DNA of 64,000 bases. Source: Dehalococcoidia bacterium (GTDB lineage Bacteria; Chloroflexota; Dehalococcoidia; GIF9; AB-539-J10). Both the position numbers and the translations under genes were made by a program. A model generated the notes under the pieces. It was not told the DNA's origin and did not search any database. It saw only the letters and a list, made by a program, of their open reading frames with translations. The stretch lies in the NCBI GenBank assembly GCA_030615625.1, contig JAUWYX010000007.1, positions 22,502 to 86,501 of the forward strand. Reading direction: 5' to 3'. The stretch's first letter is position 1, and every line of letters begins with the position of its first letter. This document shows positions 48,230 to 56,622 of this stretch, piece by piece.

Positions 48230-49321
48230 CTACGGGCCGGGGTCAACGGCATGGAGGCAAATCCAGTTCGCCCACGGTATGGCTATATTCTTGGGAGTGT
48301 TCGGCCAGTTATCATAGACGATAACATAGTCGCCTAAAGGTAACGAACCTGAACCATCAGGGTCCCAGTTTAGCTTATATCCTACGCCGGTCACGGCGTG
48401 CCCAATTAGCCCCTCCTCCCAGTACTCTTCAGGGTTAGGATAGGATGACCCACCATAGTTCGTCCCCCAATCATGTACACTTATCGTCTCTCCGCTTTGT
48501 GGGTCAGTGAAATTTATTCCGAATACCGGGTTCCAGTAGTCGAAAGAAACTACCAGAGGTCGGCCGGCATCAATCTCAGCCGTATAAATAGCAAGGCTCA
48601 AATTATAATCGGTAGTACAATTGGAAGTCACCGTCCAATCATAACCGAGTTTCCCAGCAGGGCGAACAGGAGGAGGGGTGAGGAATGGGTTGGCACCATC
48701 CCAGCGGACAAATTCCAAAGTCCCCAGATCTATATCAAGATCGAGGGTTCCGGGGAAGCCAGGGTTGGCTCGGGCTGGGCTGCCGGTATTATTGGTATCC
48801 ATAAAATAGCCGAGGTACTCCGCCACTGTCTTAAGATTAGGAGGTTGTTGAAAGGCAGTTAAATTCTGAGCGTTAGAATGTCCCATGACAGCATCCCAGT
48901 ACCCCAGGACGTTGACCATCGCCATCGGGGCACAGTAACTAGTACCTGGAGGAGTAGATGGTATGGTTGCAGTAGGTGGCTGGCTTGTATCGGGAACATC
49001 GTCTATGAAAGTCATATCAAAGCCGAAATTAGTGCTGATAGTGTAGTCACCGTTCATGGTGATGGTGGTGGTGGCAGCATTAACATTGGCCACGTTACCA
49101 GTCCAGTTGACAAAGTGGTACTCAGCATCTGGAGTCGCCGTCAGGTTGACCACCACACCTGCGGAATAGGTATGCGCGCCTACTGCAGGCGTGACCGAAC
49201 CACCCGCCGTGCTGGTGATGGTCAGTGTATACGTGGTTGTTGGGGTGCAAGCAATGCTGTTACCTAAAACCATACATAGTAGGATTGTGATTAAAGCGAC
49301 TGAAATTAATTTGTGTTTCAT
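48230..49321 (-). CDS. Secreted C39-like peptidase-family protein with N-terminal InlB-type repeat
   Basis: Signal peptide/lipoprotein-like N-terminus ending IAC; YTLTITSTAGGSVTPAVGAHTYSAGVVVNLTATPDAEYHFVNWTGNV; SYCAPMAMVNVLGYWD (Cys), GHAVTGVGYKLN (His), VYDNWP. Confidence 0.8.
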   Translation of the reverse strand: MKHKLISVALITILLCMVLGNSIACTPTTTYTLTITSTAGGSVTPAVGAHTYSAGVVVNLTATPDAEYHFVNWTGNVANVNAATTTITMNGDYTISTNFGFDMTFIDDVPDTSQPPTATIPSTPPGTSYCAPMAMVNVLGYWDAVMGHSNAQNLTAFQQPPNLKTVAEYLGYFMDTNNTGSPARANPGFPGTLDLDIDLGTLEFVRWDGANPFLTPPPVRPAGKLGYDWTVTSNCTTDYNLSLAIYTAEIDAGRPLVVSFDYWNPVFGINFTDPQSGETISVHDWGTNYGGSSYPNPEEYWEEGLIGHAVTGVGYKLNWDPDGSGSLPLGDYVIVYDNWPNTPKNIAIPWANWICLHAVDPGP

Positions 49322-49435
49322 TTCCCCTCCCTTGTAATACTTCGGTCGTCTTCGGAGTAAAAGTTTAGTTTTCCCGAAGTCTTACTTGATACTATTAATG
49401 CTATACCTCACCCCCCGCCCTGTCAAGACTAAAAA

Positions 49436-49455
49436 GGGGTCAACTCTATTTTTCT
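49436..49455. repeat. GGGGTCAACTCTATTTTTCT direct repeat copy
   Basis: Identical 20-mer to 48029-48048 and 50081-50100. Confidence 0.9.
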
Positions 49456-49469
49456 CGCTATGAAGTGTC

Positions 49470-49988
49470 TCACTTCAATGAAACCAGCCACTCGCAAGAG
49501 ACGATGGCACGTGTACCTTCAGGTCTGGCTTCAGGCGGGGTAAAAATCCTCTGGGCCTTTGCCTTAGGGTTAATACCTTTAAAGAAACCGCTGCGAATCC
49601 GCAGGCCTCCAGTTCTACAATCATAATACTCCATCCCCCATCTCTTCGCTGCACTTTGCGCTGAACAATCGAGTGTACGCATTCTGAAACTGTTTGCGGT
49701 CAGTTCCGCTATTTCGATATTCTCAAAAATAGCCCAGTGAGAATATTTTAAAAACTTAATCAGGTCCTTGACTTCCTCTCTCGGAAAACCCAAAACTTTG
49801 ACCAATCGCCTGGCTTCCTCCGAACCATACTCTTCCATAAGCTGATAATATTCCTCACTCATATATGCTTCGGGAGCTTTCACCCGTATAAAATCTTCGA
49901 ACCTCATCCACATGTAATTAAGGCTATACAACTGCTGGAGCATGACGTTATAGAGGGCATCTTTTTTAATTGCACGGATGTTTAACAT
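49470..49988 (-). CDS. Hypothetical protein (possible DUF6125-like)
   Basis: 172-aa ORF: LQQLYSLNYMWMRFEDFIRVKAPEAYMSEEYYQLMEEYG...LDCSAQSAAKRWGMEYYDCRTGGLRIRSGFF. Confidence 0.7.
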   Translation of the reverse strand: MLNIRAIKKDALYNVMLQQLYSLNYMWMRFEDFIRVKAPEAYMSEEYYQLMEEYGSEEARRLVKVLGFPREEVKDLIKFLKYSHWAIFENIEIAELTANSFRMRTLDCSAQSAAKRWGMEYYDCRTGGLRIRSGFFKGINPKAKAQRIFTPPEARPEGTRAIVSCEWLVSLK

Positions 49989-50080
49989 CTTTTATTCCTC
50001 CGAGGTAATGGTCTAAATTTTCCAAAATATTAGTTCGTATTATATCACCCCCGCACTGTCAAGCGTTTTCTTGGCAAAAG

Positions 50081-50305
50081 GGGGTCAACTCTATTTTTCT
50101 GTACCCCACTCGTCATTGCGAGAGAAGCGTGGCAATCTCATTGGCCCCACGAGATTGCGGAGCTTGTTCCGAAGCGTAAGCGAAGAATCTCGCTCCTCGC
50201 AACGACAGAGGGGAAGAGATTGCTTCGGCACTGTCGTGCCTCGCAATGACAAAAAAGTGGGGTGCCCGCAATGACAGGAAGGGGAGGGTGGCTCGCAATG
50301 ACAAA
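50081..50305. repeat. Composite intergenic repeat, longer copy
   Basis: GGGGTCAACTCTATTTTTCT then TACCCCACTCGTCATTGCGAGAGAAGCGTGGCAATCTC...ATTGCTTCGGCACTGTCGTGCCTCGCAATGACAAA...CCGCAATGACAGGAAGGGGAGGGTGGCTCGCAATGACA. Confidence 0.85.
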
Positions 50306-50345
50306 AGACTATAGTATTTTTAATCGTTTGGGTATAATGCCTTAA

Positions 50346-51209
50346 GTGATTATAGATTTTCATACCCATATATTTCCCCCCTGGCTGAGGGAAAGGCGTG
50401 ACGAATATATCAAATGCGACCCTTGCTTTTCCTTGCTTTATTCTCAGCCGAAAGCCAGGATGGCAACGGCGGAAGAGCTGCTTGCCAGCATGGATGAAGC
50501 CGGAATTGGTTTGTCCGTCGTTCTTAATGCCGGCTGGGTAAGCCATGAACTCTGTGTGAAAACAAACGATTACATTTTAGATTCAGTATCACGCTATCCG
50601 ACAAGGCTTGTCGGCTTTTGTGCGATTCAACCCAGGGCTGGAGATGCTGCCATAGCTGAGCTGGAGCGATGTGCTAAAGCTGGGGCTAAGGGAATTGGCG
50701 AATTAAGGTCTGATGTGCAGGGCTTCGACCTCACTGATAAGACAACAATGAAGCCTCTGGTTGACGCCGCGCTAAAGCATGACTTGATTTTTCTGACCCA
50801 CTCTTCTGAGCCAGTGGGGCATGAGTACTCCGGCAAGGGTAGTATCACCCCTGACATTCTCTACTCCTTTATCACGGGTTTCCCGAATTTAAAGCTTGTT
50901 TGTGCGCACTGGGGTGGAGGGTTGCCTTTCTACGCCCTGATGCCTGAAGTAGCCCAGGCCTTAGCCAATGTCTTCTTTGATACCGCGGCCACCGTTTTCC
51001 TTTACAAGCCCGAGATTTTTAAGCAGATGAGTCACATCATCGGCAGTGATAAAATCCTCTTTGGCACTGACTATCCTCTTATGCACCAGAATCGAGTGAT
51101 TGCTCAAATCCAGTCTTCGCAGCTTCCCGAGGAAGATAAAGCTAGAATTTTGGGGGCTAATGCCCAAAAACTGCTATGCCGGGATGAAAGGAGCGGAAGT
51201 GTCACATAA
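50346..51209 (+). CDS. Amidohydrolase-family (TIM-barrel) metal-dependent hydrolase
   Basis: IIDFHTHIFPPWL, RLVGFCAIQPRAGDAAIAELERCAKAGAKGIGELRSD, LKLVCAHWGGGLPFY, ILFGTDYPLM. Confidence 0.9.
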   Translation: MIIDFHTHIFPPWLRERRDEYIKCDPCFSLLYSQPKARMATAEELLASMDEAGIGLSVVLNAGWVSHELCVKTNDYILDSVSRYPTRLVGFCAIQPRAGDAAIAELERCAKAGAKGIGELRSDVQGFDLTDKTTMKPLVDAALKHDLIFLTHSSEPVGHEYSGKGSITPDILYSFITGFPNLKLVCAHWGGGLPFYALMPEVAQALANVFFDTAATVFLYKPEIFKQMSHIIGSDKILFGTDYPLMHQNRVIAQIQSSQLPEEDKARILGANAQKLLCRDERSGSVT

Positions 51210-51792
51210 TCCTGAGCAAATCCGTTCCTTTATTGCCATTGAACTGCCTGAGGAGGCTAAGGAGGGATTAGCCAGGCTGAGAAAAGAATTGGAGAGGGAT
51301 GAACATAAGTTCGTCAAGTGGGTAGCCCCGGGGGGAATTCACCTGACCTTGAAGTTTCTGGGCAATATTCCTTCTAAGCGGGTAACAGAGATAACTGAAG
51401 CTATAGAAGAAGCTACACAGGGGATTTCTCCGTTCCATTTAGAAATTTCAGGCCTGGGGGCTTTCCCCAGCCTAAGGCAAGCTCGGGTCTTTTGGGTCGG
51501 CATCGGTGGGGAGGTGGACAAGCTATCCAGGTTACAGCAAAACATCGACTCCGCGCTCGCCGCCCTGGGATTTGCCAAGGAGGAACGCTCATTTGTGCCA
51601 CACTTGACTCTGGCTCGCATCAGGCAAGGAGCATCACCACCGGAAAGAAGGAGCTTTGGCGAACTTGTGGGCTCTACCATTTTTGAAGATAAATATCATG
51701 TCGAAGTCGAGGCTATCAGATTAATGAGAAGCCAACTGACGCCGGCCGGGGCTATTTATACCTGCCTGTCGGCGGTTGGGCTGGGCCATTAG
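51184..51792 (+). CDS. thpR: RNA 2',3'-cyclic phosphodiesterase (ThpR/LigT family)
   Basis: RSFIAIELPEEAKEGLARLRKEL, GGIHLTLKFLGNIP, FVPHLTLARIRQG (two HxTx motifs). Confidence 0.93.
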   Translation: MKGAEVSHNPEQIRSFIAIELPEEAKEGLARLRKELERDEHKFVKWVAPGGIHLTLKFLGNIPSKRVTEITEAIEEATQGISPFHLEISGLGAFPSLRQARVFWVGIGGEVDKLSRLQQNIDSALAALGFAKEERSFVPHLTLARIRQGASPPERRSFGELVGSTIFEDKYHVEVEAIRLMRSQLTPAGAIYTCLSAVGLGH

Positions 51793-51917
51793 GAAAATCT
51801 AAAGAAGAATCTAAAAAATTTGGGTTTATTCGGGAAGTGGCCTTGCAAACGAATTTTTGATAGTATATACTTACTACTTTTGATACAGGCAAATAAATTT
51901 AATCGTGGAGGTGGAAC

Positions 51918-52142
51918 TTGGAAAACGGTCCATTACCTAAGTGCCAAAAATGCGGAAAGGGGGATTTAGTGCCTCTGTCTGACTTTGGTAGTCAAGGGGC
52001 ACCGATTCACTACAAGGCTTGGGTGTGTACCCGTCCTGATTGCGGTTTCAATTTAAAGATCAGGAACGGTGAAATATACCTTGATGAGCCTATTCTTAGT
52101 GGAGAACTTCATACCCGCACACGCCGAGAATACACTCCTTAG
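51918..52142 (+). CDS. Small zinc-ribbon protein
   Basis: CQKCGKGDLVPLSDFG...WVCTRPDCGFNLKIRNGEIYL. Confidence 0.6.
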   Translation: MENGPLPKCQKCGKGDLVPLSDFGSQGAPIHYKAWVCTRPDCGFNLKIRNGEIYLDEPILSGELHTRTRREYTP

Positions 52143-52150
52143 CAGAGGAT

Positions 52151-52855
52151 TTGCTTCGTTCAGGTAAATTAGTTGAGCTGGCGGTGGACTCTTTTTTCCC
52201 GCGCCGATGCGTTGGCTGTGGGAAAGTAGGCGGTTTTCTTTGCCCTCAATGTCTTGGAAAATTACCAAGGCTAGTGCCCCCGTTTTGCCCCAACTGTGGC
52301 AGGCCTCAGGCTAGCGGTATCGTATGCCCAAGCTGTCGGCAAAGGCAAACTAAGATTGACGGCATCCGTTCTCTATTTAGGTTTGACGAAGTAATACGGA
52401 AAGCCATTCATCAGCTGAAGTATCGAAATTTGAAGGCAATCTCTCCCTGTCTGGCTGAATTACTAGCTGATTATCTCAGGTCAAATCCCTTGCCTGGCGA
52501 AGCCTTGGTTTGCGTACCTCTTCACCCACGGCGATTAAGAGAGAGGGGTTATAACCAGTCCAGCCTTCTCGCCAGGGAGTTGGGCAGGCGCATTGATTTG
52601 CCAGTGATTGAGGATTGCCTCATTCGGGTTAAGCAGGCACAACCTCAGGTGAGGGCAGTTGATGTAGAAGAGCGCTGGAGGAATGTAGCCGATGCTTTTG
52701 TGTGCCGTGATGAAAAGGTAAGCGGTAAACAAATTATAATTATAGACGATGTATGTACCTCTGGAGCCACGCTGGAGACCTGTGCCATAGCTCTCAAGAA
52801 CAAGGGCGCCGCGTCTGTTTGGGGCTTAACCTTAGCAAGGGAGATTTACAACTGA
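52151..52855 (+). CDS. comF: ComF-family phosphoribosyltransferase
   Basis: FFPRRCVGCGKVGGFLCPQCL...FCPNCGRPQ..., VPLHPRRLRERGYNQSSLLAREL, IIIIDDVCTSGATLETCAIALKNKGA. Confidence 0.94.
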   Translation: MLRSGKLVELAVDSFFPRRCVGCGKVGGFLCPQCLGKLPRLVPPFCPNCGRPQASGIVCPSCRQRQTKIDGIRSLFRFDEVIRKAIHQLKYRNLKAISPCLAELLADYLRSNPLPGEALVCVPLHPRRLRERGYNQSSLLARELGRRIDLPVIEDCLIRVKQAQPQVRAVDVEERWRNVADAFVCRDEKVSGKQIIIIDDVCTSGATLETCAIALKNKGAASVWGLTLAREIYN

Positions 52856-52865
52856 AGGAGGAGAA

Positions 52866-53414
52866 ATGAAGCTACAGATTATCGCTAAGAATAATGTGGA
52901 GGTCTCTGAAACATTAAAGGCGTATGTTGAGAAGAAGGTTGGCAAACTGGGTCGTTACCTACCTACCATTGATGAAGGCAAGGTGGAGATTTCCAGGGAA
53001 GGTGCAAAGCTGCCTGAGCAGCGATTCATTGTCCAGGTTACCCTTGACAGCAGAGGTGTCTTAATTAGAGCTCAGGAAAAGTCTAAGGATATTCGCACAG
53101 CCATTGCCAAAGTAGTGAATGTGCTGTCTAAGCGAATCGAGCGATACAAAGGCAAATTATATGATAAAGGCAGAGGCGTTTCTTTTGCTCGGCAAGGAGC
53201 AGCAATCGAGGCGGAGGAAATCGAGGCTCCCAAAAGAGTGGTAAAGAGTAAACGCTTCTTGGTCAAACCCATGCCTGTAGATGAAGCTATAAGACAAATG
53301 GAGCTTTTGGGGCATGACTTCTTTCTTTTCATAGATGCCGATACTGAGAGACTCAATCTGCTATACCGTCGTGAGGATGGCAACTATGGATTGATCGAAC
53401 CAGAGATGGGGTGA
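52866..53414 (+). CDS. hpf: Ribosome hibernation-promoting factor, long form
   Basis: LQIIAKNNVEVSETLKAYVEKKVGKLGRYL...; C-terminal VKSKRFLVKPMPVDEAIRQMELLGHDFFLFIDADTERLNLLYRREDGNYGLIEP. Confidence 0.96.
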   Translation: MKLQIIAKNNVEVSETLKAYVEKKVGKLGRYLPTIDEGKVEISREGAKLPEQRFIVQVTLDSRGVLIRAQEKSKDIRTAIAKVVNVLSKRIERYKGKLYDKGRGVSFARQGAAIEAEEIEAPKRVVKSKRFLVKPMPVDEAIRQMELLGHDFFLFIDADTERLNLLYRREDGNYGLIEPEMG

Positions 53415-53593
53415 TCAACAATACGGTTTTAAGTTCGAATCCTGCTAGGGGAGGCATTTTTGGATAAAAGGTAAAACTCAGCAATAACAGCGCGTTCCTC
53501 CAATGTTGGCGATACGGTAGCGCATTGATTATAATAGATATAATAGTGGGGGAACTGCGCAGAGAAGTGTCCTATGACTAGGAGACGAGGGGC

Positions 53594-54649
53594 TTGGTTT
53601 TGGGTAATGGCATAAGGCATGGCAGGAAAGCTCCAAAAGTTGGGGAAGTGGGCATATTAGGGGAACACGAAGCCCAAGGGAGGGAAGCCATTGCTACATA
53701 TAAAGTTGTTTTCCATAAGAAAGTTCTTATTATGGAGAAAGGAATATGCACCAAGAACCTTTATATTCCCTACACCTCCATCAAGGAATGCGGTTACTAC
53801 AACCGTACATGGTTTCGCTCTTTCACCTGTATCATAAAATATGTTGACGATCAGGGAAAGAATAAGGAGGTTAAGTTTCGGAGTCGTGCAGATTGTCCGT
53901 TTGCAGTGCTAAATCTATATACCGATATTCTTCGAATTTCAAAGCAATATGGGCACAAAATAGCGCAGAAGCCAGATGAAAAACTGATCAACTTAGCAAA
54001 TCAGCTAAAAGACCTTAATGTAGAATCTGAATTTATAGAAGCTGATGTTCAACAAAATAAAGCATCAGAGGGAGTAAAATGGAGTGGAAATTTTTGGCAG
54101 AGAGATGTGGGGGGGCTCAAGCTTAGCTGTAGTAATGTCGAGAGGATAAAGGTAACTGAGAGTGGAAATTTAACCATAAATCCAGGCTCAACATATGTTC
54201 CTGTTAATCAATATAATTATGAGACTCGATACCATACTGACTGGGTGATTCCAGTTGAGCAAACTCTCAGTATTGACTGTGTTGGCAGGCCCAAGAGGAA
54301 ATTTCCAAGAGGACTAGTTGATTATGAATGGCAGGAAGGCGGGCTTGCTCAAGAGCCGAAGCAAGACATGACCTTGCGTGAGATAATGAGCCAAAGCAAG
54401 AAACCTACTTGGAGTGAAGCTAACAAGCTGGTAGAAGGGGAAGCTGACTCCGGCCGGCGAGGGCATAAACTTACCCAAAGGCTAAATCAAGACGGTCAAT
54501 TGCGTCAGATGCTTATAAAAGCCAAAGCACCTGCTATAAGAATCACAGGAAATCACATATATATTGAAGATAAGAACTTCCCTAGCCAGAAGCTCTCACA
54601 GTGCGTTGACACTATTGCTTGTTATATTCGACAGGAAGCTGGTTGGTAA
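53594..54649 (+). CDS. Hypothetical protein (N-terminal PH-like character)
   Basis: 351-aa ORF without a recognised family; N-terminal YKVVFHKKVLIMEKGICTKNLYIPYTSIKECGYYNRTWFRSFTCIIKYVDDQGKNKEVKFRS is reminiscent of a bacterial PH domain. Start uncertain. Confidence 0.6.
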   Translation: MVLGNGIRHGRKAPKVGEVGILGEHEAQGREAIATYKVVFHKKVLIMEKGICTKNLYIPYTSIKECGYYNRTWFRSFTCIIKYVDDQGKNKEVKFRSRADCPFAVLNLYTDILRISKQYGHKIAQKPDEKLINLANQLKDLNVESEFIEADVQQNKASEGVKWSGNFWQRDVGGLKLSCSNVERIKVTESGNLTINPGSTYVPVNQYNYETRYHTDWVIPVEQTLSIDCVGRPKRKFPRGLVDYEWQEGGLAQEPKQDMTLREIMSQSKKPTWSEANKLVEGEADSGRRGHKLTQRLNQDGQLRQMLIKAKAPAIRITGNHIYIEDKNFPSQKLSQCVDTIACYIRQEAGW

Positions 54650-54807
54650 GGCGTGTGCGCTTGATGATAGTTGTATGAGAGCCGAACAAATAACTCAATA
54701 CACCAACGCAAAGGTCTTCTCGAAAGTCTTGGTTTTATCTTTTATCCTAAATGGTGAGAAGATTTCTTTGTGAGTGTGCTATAATTGGGTAGATGGGAGA
54801 AAGAATC

Positions 54808-55032
54808 ATGTTGAGAAGGTTTCGTGTAATTCTTGAACCCAATGAATCAGCTGGATACACAGTTACGGTTCCCCTGCTACCCGGGTGCATAAGTGAAGGT
54901 GATACCAGAGAGGAAGCGCTGGCTAATATTAAGGAAGCTATCGAACTTTATTTAGAGAGTCTTCAAGCTGATGGCGAGCCGCTTCCTGCTGAGGAAGCTA
55001 TTGAAGAAGCGGTTATAGAGGTTACCGCGTGA
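54808..55032 (+). CDS. hicB: HicB-family antitoxin
   Basis: FRVILEPNESAGYTVTVPLLPGCISEGDTREEALANIKEAIELYLESL. Confidence 0.93.
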   Translation: MLRRFRVILEPNESAGYTVTVPLLPGCISEGDTREEALANIKEAIELYLESLQADGEPLPAEEAIEEAVIEVTA

Positions 55033-55250
55033 GGCTTCCGCGAGTCAGCGGCAAGCAAACCGTCGATGCACTCCTGCAAGCTGGTTTCATCATACACCGA
55101 ATTCGGGGAAGTTACTATATTCTTAAGCACCCTGAAACAGGCCGGAGAGTAACAATTCCTTATCATCGACGAGAGCTTGCCTTAAAGACATTGGACTCGA
55201 TTTTGAAGCAAGCGGCAGTCAGTCGTGAGACGTTTTCCAGACTGTTGTAA
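55029..55250 (+). CDS. hicA: HicA-family toxin (dsRBD-like), catalytic His substituted
   Basis: RLPRVSGKQTVDALLQAGFIIHRIRGSYYILKHPETGRRVTIPYHRRELALKTLDSILKQAAVS; 4-bp overlap with hicB. Confidence 0.9.
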   Translation: MRLPRVSGKQTVDALLQAGFIIHRIRGSYYILKHPETGRRVTIPYHRRELALKTLDSILKQAAVSRETFSRLL

Positions 55251-55330
55251 AGTACCAAACTGTTTAAAACTGGATAACCCACCTCTCAGTCTTGCATCCG
55301 AAATAGCGACAATAACTCAGACATCGACAA

Positions 55331-55445
55331 AAGTTCGGATTTCCCCCCAACGCGGGGAGCAATTGCGCTTTTTCGAACCTAACTAGATACAAAGTAATCC
55401 GAACTTGTGTGGGGTGAAGGCGCTTTTTGCTCCAGTAAAGCGCAA
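55331..55445. other. Interleaved inverted repeats (possible pseudoknot RNA or regulatory/TIR element)
   Basis: AAGTTCGGATT 55331-55341 / AATCCGAACTT 55396-55406 interleaved with TTGCGCTTT 55363-55371 / AAAGCGCAA 55437-55445. Confidence 0.55.
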
Positions 55446-55818
55446 CTGGGCTAGAAAAATAATCTGGGAGTAGAAATCGGCATTAAAGATTCCTCATATC
55501 ATATTAGAGCCAAAACAATTTATAGTGTTCCGCATAATCTCGTATAAAATCCCTCCTATTTTTCTGCTCAGGAATGCCTGCCACGATAGATTTCTTAAGG
55601 CGTTCTTGCCACAGAACATGCTATGGAGCCAGCCAAGAGTTGACGGTTACTACCTGGGGATGATATCCTTGAGACAGGTTATCTCTGGTCATGAAATCAT
55701 CCAGATTGGAGGCAATAGAGATAAGAGATGAACTAAAGCTTAAACCAGAATCTGGCTGTTTCTCACTACCACATCGGTCCTGCGTAACTGCAGGAAATTC
55801 TGAAAAGGGAGGTCCAAT

Positions 55819-56583
55819 ATCAGCGATTTATTTGATTTGACAGGCAAGACTGCTATCGTAGTCGGCGGCGCTGGCGGCATCGGTCGTGCGCAGGCTCTGG
55901 GCCTGGCGGAGGCTGGCGCCGATGTCGTTGTGGCCAGCCGTAACCTGGAGCATCTAAAGCCGGTAGCTGAGGAGATACAAGCTCGGGGTAGAGAGTCACT
56001 GGCGGTTACCGTGGAGGTTACTGATGAGAAATCAGTAGCGGCTATGGTCGATAGTGTCCTGAAGAAATTCCCTCACATTGATATTCTGGTAAACGCTCAT
56101 GGTCTGGCGATCCGCAAACCTGCCGATACCTTTCCAATTGACGAGTGGCAGCAAGTTATGGATATCAACACCCGCGGAACATTCATCTGCTGCCAAGTGG
56201 TTGGGCGGGTGATGATCAAACAGCGTAGTGGCAAGATCATAAACGTATCATCGGTGAGAGGTAGATACGGCCTCCCTGCAAATTACGCTGCTTACTGCGC
56301 CAGCAAAGGAGCTGTAGATACTCTGACACGAACGCTCGCTTGCGAGTGGGCTAAGTATAATGTGCTGGTGAATGCGGTCGCGCCCACTATTGTGGAAACC
56401 GAACTTACCCGTCCTGCCTTGGCCAACCCCCAGTTTGCCCAGCAGATGAAGTCTCGTATCCCGCTCGGCCGCTGGGCAATGCCGGAGGATATTGTCGGGG
56501 CTACCGTATTCTTTGCCTCAAAGGCGTCAGACTTCATTACAGGGCAAATCCTTTACATTGACGGTGGCGTGACTACTTGGTAA
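55819..56583 (+). CDS. SDR-family oxidoreductase; candidate phloroglucinol reductase-like
   Basis: ISDLFDLTGKTAIVVGGAGGIGRAQALGLAEAGADVVVASRN...YAAYCASKGAVDTL...YIDGGVTTW. Listed ORF begins at TTG 55837; SD GGGAGG and the N-terminal motif point to 55819 (ATC). Confidence 0.85.
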   Translation: MSDLFDLTGKTAIVVGGAGGIGRAQALGLAEAGADVVVASRNLEHLKPVAEEIQARGRESLAVTVEVTDEKSVAAMVDSVLKKFPHIDILVNAHGLAIRKPADTFPIDEWQQVMDINTRGTFICCQVVGRVMIKQRSGKIINVSSVRGRYGLPANYAAYCASKGAVDTLTRTLACEWAKYNVLVNAVAPTIVETELTRPALANPQFAQQMKSRIPLGRWAMPEDIVGATVFFASKASDFITGQILYIDGGVTTW

Positions 56584-56622
56584 TAGAATAATTGATAGTT
56601 AAAATTTAAGGAGGTATATGTT

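Noticed and set aside
55525-55731. 68-aa ORF in the gap upstream of the SDR gene
   Set aside because: No SD, no recognisable family; region better viewed as noncoding or degraded.
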